Shown here: positions 7,613 to 16,500 of the stretch, piece after piece | How the letters are laid out: every line of letters starts with the position of its first letter | Numbering within the stretch: position 1 is the first letter of the stretch | Assembly: GCF_003149455.1 (NCBI RefSeq) | Contig: NZ_QFFK01000010.1 | Coordinates: 62,001-126,000, forward strand | Reading direction: 5' to 3' | DNA: 64,000 bases | Source: Chitinophaga deserti | GTDB lineage: Bacteria > Bacteroidota > Bacteroidia > Chitinophagales > Chitinophagaceae | Made by a program: the position numbers and the translations under genes | The notes under the pieces: model-generated | Seen by the model: only the letters and a program-made list of their open reading frames with translations | The model's database searches: none | Told to the model about the DNA's origin: nothing

Positions 7613-7643
7613 TTCCCCGTATTTTACAGGTACAATCGGAACT

Positions 7644-8339
7644 ATGAGCCATGCATCGTTTTATGCGAATGCGCCGCGACATCTGGTGGCGGTGGATTGC
7701 ATCATTTTCGGGTTTGAAGACGGCAAGCTGAAGCTGCTGATTATCCAACGGAAAGTAGATCCGCTGGAAGGGGCGTGGTCGCTCGTAGGAGGATTTGTGC
7801 AGGAAGGTGAGCATACCGACGATGCCGCCATTCGTGTATTGCGGCAAACCACGGGCATCCGCGATATTTATATGGATCAGCTGCGGAGTTATGGAGACGC
7901 CGGCCGCGATACCGGCGCCCGCGTTATATCCATTGCCTATTATGCCCTCATCCGCGTAAGCGAGCACGACAGGCTGCTGGCACAGGAGCATGGCGCCCAC
8001 TGGCTGAGTTTGCATCAGATACCCGAACTCATTTTTGATCATAACGTGATGCTGCGTGATGCCCTTGAGCGGCTGCGCGACAGGGCACATTTCCACCCAA
8101 TCGGTTTTGAGCTGCTGCCCGAAAAGTTTTCTCTGCCCCAGTTGAGAAATTTGTATGAGGAAATTTACCAGCAGCCGTTAGATAAACGTAACTTTAGGAA
8201 GAAGATCCTGGCGATGGATATCCTTGAAAAACTGGACGAGAAGGACAAGAGCACTTCCAAGAAGGGAGCGCACCTGTACCGGTTCGACAGGCAGAAGTAC
8301 GATGCACTAACCCGGCACGGACTTGTATTTGAAATTTAG
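7644..8339 (+). CDS. Nudix-like transcriptional regulator (NrtR/AraR type)
   Basis: This 231-residue protein has an N-terminal Nudix fold (about residues 8-135) and a C-terminal winged-helix domain (about 145-231). The winged helix includes LPQLRNLYEEIYQQPLDKRN, a pattern known from NrtR-family repressors. The Nudix box is degenerate: GGFVQEGEHTDDAAIRVLRQ keeps the glycines but has Val and Gln-Thr where catalytic enzymes have Glu (REUxEE). This points to ligand sensing and not to hydrolysis. Relatives sense ADP-ribose or sugars and control NAD salvage or sugar use. No such target is adjacent here, so the regulon is unknown. Confidence 0.85.
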   Translation: MSHASFYANAPRHLVAVDCIIFGFEDGKLKLLIIQRKVDPLEGAWSLVGGFVQEGEHTDDAAIRVLRQTTGIRDIYMDQLRSYGDAGRDTGARVISIAYYALIRVSEHDRLLAQEHGAHWLSLHQIPELIFDHNVMLRDALERLRDRAHFHPIGFELLPEKFSLPQLRNLYEEIYQQPLDKRNFRKKILAMDILEKLDEKDKSTSKKGAHLYRFDRQKYDALTRHGLVFEI

Positions 8340-8542
8340 CTTTTGCGCCCGAAGAGGCTGTATATATCCTGATTGATCATCCTTATTCCAAAACCCAAGC
8401 AAAATGTGTTTGTTTATCCAAATGGATCGTTGCATTAATGCGCCCCGTTATACCGGACATGATGAAATGAAACATGCGCCATAATCTGCCGCAATCAGCC
8501 CACTTAATACCATATTTTACCTAACTATGAAAACTGCGGCCT

Positions 8543-8806
8543 ATGTATCGTAAGTATTGTTGTGCCAGATTTGGCATACGGCATGAGGTATCGCGCGAGG
8601 AAGGAATGAATCTGCGCGTGGTAAAACGCCGGCCCGATGAGCAATTAGATGCCGGTAACCGGTATCGTTTTTATGTGACGCCGGGTTACCGGGTGGGGCA
8701 GGAAGTGCAGCGACTGAATATCCGGTATTGCCCCTTTTGCGGGACGGATTTATATGCATTTTACCGGTCCGATAAATTTGTGAACGAAGAGCCAGATATA
8801 CTATAA
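8543..8806 (+). CDS. Small protein with a Cys-pair zinc-ribbon motif
   Basis: I do not recognise this 87-residue protein by name. It contains a Cys-Cys pair near the N-terminus (YRKYCCARFG) and CPFCGTDLYAFY near residue 70, so four cysteines could hold one zinc ion. The middle (KRRPDEQLDAG, RYRFYVTPGYRVG) is basic and aromatic. There is no signal peptide, so it should be cytoplasmic. It stands alone, 203 bases after the Nudix-type regulator, and ends at a strong terminator shared with fabH. The 8340-8542 gap shows no other gene. Confidence 0.65.
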   Translation: MYRKYCCARFGIRHEVSREEGMNLRVVKRRPDEQLDAGNRYRFYVTPGYRVGQEVQRLNIRYCPFCGTDLYAFYRSDKFVNEEPDIL

Positions 8807-8810
8807 ACTG

Positions 8811-8839
8811 GAAAAGGCATCCGATGTGGATGCCTTTTC
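8811..8839. terminator. Bidirectional intrinsic terminator
   Basis: GAAAAGGCATCC (8811-8822) pairs with GGATGCCTTTTC (8828-8839) over twelve bases around a five-base loop, with A/T-rich flanks on both sides. It lies between the convergent zinc-ribbon gene and fabH. Confidence 0.9.
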
Positions 8840-8858
8840 TCTTATAAACGGTTGTTTA

Positions 8859-9863
8859 TTAAGCTTTCTTACCGTCGTACGCCCATTTGATGTAGCTGGC
8901 GCCCCAGGTAAAGCCGCCGCCGAAGGCAGCGAGGATGAGGTTATCGCCCTTATTGAGCTGGGGTTCCCATTCCCAGAGGCAGAGGGGGATAGTACCTGCG
9001 GTGGTGTTACCAAAACGGTGAATATTGATCATCGTTTTTTCCTTGGGTACGCCCATGTGATCTGCTGTGGCGGAAATGATACGGAGGTTAGCCTGGTGGG
9101 GAACGAGCCATGCCACGTCTTCAGCCGTAAGGTGGTTACGGTCCATGATGGTGCGGGCAGCGTCGGCCATATTGGCTACAGCGTATTTGAAAACGGTTTT
9201 ACCTTCCTGGAACACGTAGTGCTGGCGGTTGGCAACCGTTTCTGCGGAGGCAGGGTAGTTGGAGCCACCGGCTTTCATGTTGAGGAATTCGCGGCCATGG
9301 CCATCGCTTTTGAGAATGGAGTCTACAAGGCCATACCCTTCGGTGTTAGGCTCGAGCAAAACGCCGCCGGCGCCGTCGCCGAAGATGATGCAGGTGGTGC
9401 GGTCGGTATAATCGATAATGGAGCTCATTTTATCGGCTCCTATAACCATAACTTTCTTGTAACGGCCACTTTCGATGAATTTGGCGCCTGTGTCGAGGGC
9501 ATAGAGGAAGCCGGAGCAGGCGGCACCGATATCGAAGCCGAAAGCGTTTTTAGCGCCGATCTTATCCGTAACAACGTTGGCAGTGGCGGGGAAAACCATG
9601 TCTGGCGTTACCGTGGCCACTATGAGCAGTTCGATCTCCTCAGGGGAGATGCCTCTTTTTTTGCAGATCTCGAGCGCTACGGGCACGCAAAGCTCGGAAG
9701 TACCTTTCCCTTCTCCTTTCAGTATCCTCCGTTCTTTAATGCCGGTGCGGGTCATGATCCATTCGTCTGTCGTTTCAACGAGTTTTTCCAACTCCTGGTT
9801 AGTCAGTACATAGTCGGGAACATACCCACCCACCGCCGTAATGGCGGCTGTTATTTTACTCAT
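8859..9863 (-). CDS. fabH: 3-oxoacyl-[acyl carrier protein] synthase III
   Basis: FabH (334 residues) condenses an acyl-CoA with malonyl-ACP to start fatty acid synthesis. The Cys-His-Asn triad is present: Cys116 in GAACSGFLYAL, His256 in VPHQANLR and Asn287 in FGNTTAG. The N-terminal DEWIMTRTGIKERR and the GDGAGGVLLEP segment are also typical, and the C-terminal AFGGGFTWGASYIKW completes the fold. The length is standard. In many genomes it sits beside plsX and rpmF; here it is a single-gene unit, convergent with the zinc-ribbon gene and divergent from ruvA. Confidence 0.96.
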   Translation of the reverse strand: MSKITAAITAVGGYVPDYVLTNQELEKLVETTDEWIMTRTGIKERRILKGEGKGTSELCVPVALEICKKRGISPEEIELLIVATVTPDMVFPATANVVTDKIGAKNAFGFDIGAACSGFLYALDTGAKFIESGRYKKVMVIGADKMSSIIDYTDRTTCIIFGDGAGGVLLEPNTEGYGLVDSILKSDGHGREFLNMKAGGSNYPASAETVANRQHYVFQEGKTVFKYAVANMADAARTIMDRNHLTAEDVAWLVPHQANLRIISATADHMGVPKEKTMINIHRFGNTTAGTIPLCLWEWEPQLNKGDNLILAAFGGGFTWGASYIKWAYDGKKA

Positions 9864-9956
9864 ATTGTTAGGATAAGTTATAAAATGGGCGTAAAAATAC
9901 GACTTAAACGAATAATTCTATTTATGATTTAATTTCGCCCCTAGATAAAATCCTAT

Positions 9957-10544
9957 ATGATAGCATACCTGAACGGTAAAATAGCCTTCAAATCCCCCAC
10001 CATGGTGCATTTGGACGTAAACGGAGTGGGTTACGAGGTCCTGATCAGCCTCCATACCTGGACCCAGATTGGCGCCATGGAAACCTGTAAACTCCTTACT
10101 TACGTACATATCAAGGAGGACGGGCACACGATGTACGGTTTTTTTTCCGACGCGGAAAGGACCATGTTTGTCCAACTTATCAGTGTGTCAGGGGTAGGGG
10201 CCAGTACCGCACGGATGATGCTGAGCTCACTTACACCGGAAGACGTGCAGCGGGCCATCATGATGGAAAATGAAAAGATGCTCGAAGGGGTGAAAGGGAT
10301 CGGGAATAAAACTGCTAAGCGTATTATCCTGGAACTGAAGGATAAGATGAAGAAACTCAGGGAGGAAACCTTATATTTATCTCCGCAAACCCACAATACG
10401 ATAGAAGATGATGCGTTAAATGCTTTGGTAACCTTGGGTATTGCCCGAAATATGGCCGAGCAGGCGGTGCGTAAGGTACTCAAAGCGGAGCCACAATTGC
10501 ATGAATTGGAGGTACTTATCAAGAAATCCCTCAAAAGTTTATAA
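9957..10544 (+). CDS. ruvA: Holliday junction branch migration complex subunit RuvA
   Basis: RuvA (195 residues) binds four-way DNA junctions and loads the RuvB motor during recombinational repair. Domain I is the OB-fold at the N-terminus (MIAYLNGKIAFKSPTMVHLDVNGVGYEV). Domain II has two helix-hairpin-helix motifs (ISVSGVGASTARMML and EGVKGIGNKTAKRIILEL). A short flexible linker leads to domain III (ALNALVTLGIARNMAEQAVRKV), which contacts RuvB. The size is normal. It lies 37 bases before sprA on the same strand, a linkage also known in Flavobacterium, and the two are probably co-transcribed. Confidence 0.96.
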   Translation: MIAYLNGKIAFKSPTMVHLDVNGVGYEVLISLHTWTQIGAMETCKLLTYVHIKEDGHTMYGFFSDAERTMFVQLISVSGVGASTARMMLSSLTPEDVQRAIMMENEKMLEGVKGIGNKTAKRIILELKDKMKKLREETLYLSPQTHNTIEDDALNALVTLGIARNMAEQAVRKVLKAEPQLHELEVLIKKSLKSL

Positions 10545-10581
10545 ATTTATAATCCTTGACCTCTATAAAACCTAAGATCGC

Positions 10582-13500
10582 TTGGCAAGAAGTAATTACC
10601 TTGGAGTACTTGCAGTAATCGGTGTTGTATCTTTAGTCATTGTTGAATCAGCCGCCAGAAACAGAAACAGTTCGGGATATTCTTTTAATAAAAATATAGC
10701 GCACGCGGGGATTTGGAATATAGATGTGACACGCCCTGATACGGCTGCGAAGCCTGACACACTGAAATACCCCATCCGCGACCGGAGGGGAACTGCAGCT
10801 ACAGACCCCGTGCGTAACGCAATCGACCTGAAAGATCCCGCCAATATCCAAAAGAACGTAGAATACGACCCCGCTTCCAAAGAATACATCGTTACTGAGA
10901 AAATAGGCGACCGGAATTACCGGCAGCCCACCGTTATGACCTTCGGTGAGTTTTACCGTATGCAGGCTGCACAGAGCGAACGCGAATACTGGCAGAAAAG
11001 ATCCGGCACCATCGGTAACCTCAACCAGCGCGGTATGGCACCTCAGCTGTATTATGGCGATAAACTCTTCGACCGCGTTTTCGGCGGTACCAAAGTAGAC
11101 ATCAAGCCGCAGGGGAGCCTGGGGCTTACTTTCGGTTATCAGGGCCAGAACGTGAAAAACCCCGTTCTCGTGGAAAGAGCCCGTAAAAACGGCGGGTTCG
11201 ATTTCGATATCGATATCAACATGAACGTGACGGGTAAGATTGGCGAGAAACTCAAACTCATCACCAACTATAACACCCAAAGCACTTTCGACTTTGAAAA
11301 CCAGGTAAAACTGGAATATACCGGCTACCAGGACGAGATCATCAAGAAAATAGAAGCGGGTAACGTTAGCTTCCCCCTCAGCAGTTCCCTCATCCCCGGC
11401 GTACAAAGCCTGTTTGGTGTGAAAACACAGCTGCAGTTTGGCCGCCTCACCGTAACCAGCGTACTCTCTAACCAGAAATCCCAGAAGCAGAACATGGTGC
11501 TCCGCGGCGGTAACAGCGTGAGCGACTTTATCCGCCGGGCCGATGAATATGAAGATAACCGCCACTTCCTGCTGGCGCAGTTCTTCCGTGACACTTTCAA
11601 CTATGCCATGAGCAACCTGCCGGTGATCCGCTCGCAGGTGTATATCAACAGGATAGAAGTATGGGTAACCAACAAATCCGGCGCCACCACCGAAACGCGT
11701 GATATCGTGGGCCTGATGGACCTGGCCGAGCAGGACCCTCACAACCCTGCCATCCAGGCCCTCACTTCCAACAAACTGCCCGACCGTAATACGAACGACC
11801 TGTACCGCAACCTTATCAGCGACCCCGGCGCCCGCTTTACCGGTACCGTGGTAAGCCGCCTCCTCGCCATGCAGCTGGAACCGGTGCAGGACTTTGAGAA
11901 AACATTCGCCCGTAAACTCGATTCTACAGAATATACCCTCAACCGCCAGATCGGTTTCGTATCCCTCCAGCAACAGCTGCAGCCGGACGAAGTGCTGGCC
12001 GTAGCATACCAGTATACCTACAACGGCCGTGTATACCAGGTAGGTGAGTTTTCGCAGGACGTGCCGCCGGACCCTAAGAACTCTGCCAACCAGCAGATAC
12101 TCTTCCTGAAGATGCTGAAAGCCACTTCCGCCAGGCCCGCCCTCCCCATCTGGGACCTTATGATGAAAAACATCTACTCCACAGATGCTTACCAGGTAAA
12201 CCGTGCAGACTTTAAACTCGACGTTCTCTATAAAGACCCCGGAACAGAAACCCGTGCCCCCAGCGAAAAACGCTACCTCCCGGATGCAACAGGCCAGTAC
12301 CAGGGTGCTCCCATCATCACCATTCTCAACCTCGACCGCCTCAATAACCAGAACGATCCCCAGCCGGATGGGGTGTTCGATTACGTGGAAGGTTACACGA
12401 TCTTCCCGCAGAACGGAAAAATCATGTTCCCCGTACTGGAGCCTTTCGGTGAAGGAGTAAGGAAAGCTTTTGGAGGAGATGCCACGCTGGAAAAACAATA
12501 CATGTATACTACGCTGTACGATTCCATCAAGGTAATCGCCCAGCAGTTCCCTAACCTCAACCGCTACATCATGCGCGGGTCGTATAAATCGGCCAACGCT
12601 TCCGAAATAGCCCTTAACGCTTATAACATCCCCCGTGGCTCGGTAACCGTTACCGCCGGCGGGCAGATGCTTCGTGAGGATATCGATTACCTCATCGATT
12701 ACAATATGGGCCGTATCAAGATCATCAACGGCGGTGTACTCAGCGCCGGCGTGCCCATCAATGTACAGTTCGAAAACAATGCCCTCTTCGGCCAGCAGGT
12801 CCGGAACTACATGGGTACCCGCCTCGATTATTATGTGAATGACAAGCTGAACCTCGGCGGTACCATCGTAAGAATGAGCGAAAGGCCTTATTATCAGAAA
12901 GTGAATTATGGCGATGATCCCATCAAGAATACCGTGGTGGGCCTCGACGCGAATTATATCTCCGAATGGCGCGGGCTTACCCGCCTGCTCGACCGCCTGC
13001 CCAACTTCCAGACTTCCCGTCCGGCAGGTATTAACTTCACCGGTGAGGTGGCCAGGCTTTTCCCCGGCCACAGTAAACTGGTGAATGCACCCGGCTCCAA
13101 ATCAGGCCAGGTAATGATCGACGACTTTGAAGGTACCCGCAGCGGCTACGACCTGAAGTTCCCGTCTACCGCCTGGAGCCTGGCCTCTACTCCCCGGGAT
13201 GCTACCAACGCCAGCGGTTCCATTCTTTTCCCTGAAGCGGAACTGAACGATACACTGGCATATGGTAAGAACAGGGCGCTGCTGGCATGGTACATTATTG
13301 AACCTACCCTGCAGATCCCCCGGTCCAGCAACCTGCCTCCCGGTGTGGGCGATGCTTCACAGTCCGACCCCCGTACCCGGCTTATTTATCAGAAAGACGT
13401 ATTCCCCAACCGCTCTACCGACTTCGGCCAGAGCCAGCTGAGTACGCTCGACCTGGCATACTATCCGGAAGAAAAGGGACCATATAATATGGAGTCGTCT

Positions 13501-16500
13501 GCCCTTCAGCTGCAGGCCAACGGCCGCCTCCGTAATCCGAAGGCCCGCTGGGGCGGTATCATGCGCGCTATCGACAACTCCGACTTCGAAACTGCCAATA
13601 TCGAGTTCATCGAATTCTGGCTGCCCGATCCTTTCTTCGACAAGCCCAACTCTACTGGCGGTTCGCTGTACTTCAACCTCGGAAACGTATCGGAAGATGT
13701 GCTGAAGGATTCCCGTAAATCTTTTGAAAACGGCCTTCCCGATCCTAACCGCGACCGTAATAAACTGGACTCCACCCATTGGGGCCGTATCCCTAAGTTC
13801 CAGCAGCAGATCACGCAGGCGTTCGATAACGACCCTGCTATCCGCCGCTACCAGGATGTGGGCTTCGACGGCTTAGAGAACGGTGACGAGAAAAACTTCC
13901 ACGCACCTTACCTGCTTAGCCTCGCTGCTAACTTCGGCACCGGATCCGCCGCATTCCAGAATGTAGCGAACGACCCTTCGAACGACGATTATAAATGGTA
14001 CCGCGATAAATCTTACGACGATGCCAAGACCGACATCCTCGGCCGTTATAAAAGGATCAACGGTCCGGATGGTAACTCGCCCGTGTCTAACGACAACTCG
14101 CAGTTCTCCAACGCGGCTACCAACTATCCCGAGTCGGAAGATCTCAACCGCGACAATACCATGAACGAAACGGAGGAGTATTTCCAATACCGCGTAGACA
14201 TGACCCCCAATATGCAGGTGGGTTCGAACTATGTGGTAGACCGTTTTGAAACCAAGGTACAGCTGCCTAACGGTCAGATGACTGACCAGGTTTGGTACCA
14301 GTTTAAAGTTCCGGTAAACCAATATGATAAGAAGGTGGGTAATATCCCCGACTTCAAATCCATCCGGTTCATGCGTATGTTCCTGACCGGCTTCGAAGAT
14401 TCGGTAGTATTGCGTTTCGCTAAGCTCGACCTGGTGCGTAACCAGTGGCGCCGTTATTTATATGAACTGAAACCCGGAGATCCCATTCCCGTGGATCAGC
14501 AGACCACTTTCAACGTTTCCGCAGTAAACATTGAGGAAAACGCCAAGCGCCGCCCCGTACCTTATGTACTGCCTCCCGGAACCCTGCGCCAGAATACGCT
14601 GAGCACCAACAATACCAACATCCTGCTCAACGAACAGGCCATTTCTACTCAGATCTGTAATCTGCAGGATGGTGAAACACGGGCGATGTATAAAAACATC
14701 CAGCTGGATCTGCGGCAGTATAACCGCCTGCAGATGTTCATCCACGCAGAAGCTGTGAGCGATCCCAACTCATTGAAAGACGGTCAGCTTCAGGCCATCA
14801 TCAGGGTAGGAAGCGACTTTACCGAGAACTACTACGAATACCGCATCCCCATGAAGCTTACGCAATGGGGTGCTTCCCGCGATCTGGACATCTGGCCGGA
14901 AGCCAATAACCTCGACCTGGATCTGGACCGTTTCGCCAAACTGAAACAAAGCCGTAATAATAATGGAGCCTCTCCGCTGGTGCCTTATGAAGAGCAGGAT
15001 GGTACCGCCATCGTTGCCGTAGTAGGTAACCCCAGCCTGGGAGATGTGAGGAACGTGATGATAGGGGTAACCAACCCTAAAGATGACGGGATGCCGAAAT
15101 GTACGGAAGTATGGTTCAATGAAATGCGCCTCACCGGTCTGGATGAAAAAGGCGGTTATGCCGGTCTTGCCCGTATGGACATTGACCTGGCCGACCTCGG
15201 TACCATCACCGTAAGCGGTAATATGCACACGGCAGGCTTCGGAGGTATCGACCAGCGGGTGAACGACCGCTTCCGCGATAACTTCCTGCAATATGATATC
15301 GCAGGTAACTTCGACCCCGGTAAACTGTTGCCCAAGCATATCGGCGTTACCATTCCCATTTACGCCGGTTATTCACAGACAACCAGCAACCCCGAATACG
15401 ATCCGTATGATCTGGATATTAAGCTGAAAGATAAACTGGCGCTTGCCCGTAACCGCGAACACCGCGATTCTATCCGCCGCAACGCACAGGACTTCACTTC
15501 CATCAAGAGCCTGAACATGACCAACGTGCGCAAGCTTTCGATGGGCCGTACCAAGAACAGGTTATGGGATATTGAGAATTTCGATATCAGCTATTCCTAC
15601 AGCCAGATCAGCCGGCACAACCCTGTAATCCAGGAAGATGTGCTTACCCGTCATCGTGGCGGTCTGGGCTATACCTTCAATGGCCAGCAGAAGTTCGTGG
15701 AGCCTTTTAAAGGTTTTATCAAGAGCAAATCGCCCTGGCTGGCGCTGCTGCGTGAGTTCAACTTCAACTACGTGCCTACGCTCATGAGCTTCCGGGCAGA
15801 TGTTACCCGCCAGTTCGGTGCCACCCGTATGCGTAATATCGGCGGCGGGCCTTTCCTCCTGCAGGAAACGTATGATAAGTTCTTCCGCTTCGACCGGTAT
15901 TATTCCCTGAAGTGGGATTTCTCCCGCAACCTGTCTCTCGACTTCAATGCCGTGAACAACGCACGCATAGATGAACCGGACGGGCGTATCAATACCGGTT
16001 CCAAGAAGGATTCCGTTCGCGGCAACTTCTTCAAAGGCGGCCGTACTACCAACTATTTCCACAACGCCAATATTACATATACACTGCCTACCGCCAAGTT
16101 CCCCGCCCTTAACTGGACCAGCGTGGCACTGAGCTATGGAACGGAGTACCGCTGGATTGGGGCATCCCGCCTGGCTATGTACCTCGGTAACGCCATTGAA
16201 AACTCTAACCAGAAAACGGTGGCGGCAGAGTTCAAATTCAACGAACTGTATAACAAGAGCAAGTGGCTGCGGAAAATGAACCTTAGCAGCTCAGGCGGCT
16301 CGGAATACGTTCCGCCGCTGATGGGCAATGCACCACAGGGTGCAAAGCCTGAGGATAAGAAAGCAGAAGAAGGACAGCCTTCAGGCGTAGCCAAAACACT
16401 CATGCGCATCGCCATGATGCTGAAACGTGTGAACGTTAACTACAGTGAGAATTCCGGAACCCGCCTGCCCGGTTACCTCGACAGTACCAAGCTGGTAGGG

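Noticed and set aside
8826..9932. 368-codon plus-strand frame opposite fabH
   Set aside because: It is a shadow frame; fabH on the other strand carries all catalytic residues.
10648..13071. 807-codon open frame on the minus strand inside sprA
   Set aside because: It is the antisense shadow of a highly biased coding sequence. It has no start signal or recognisable domain, while the plus-strand frame is clearly SprA.
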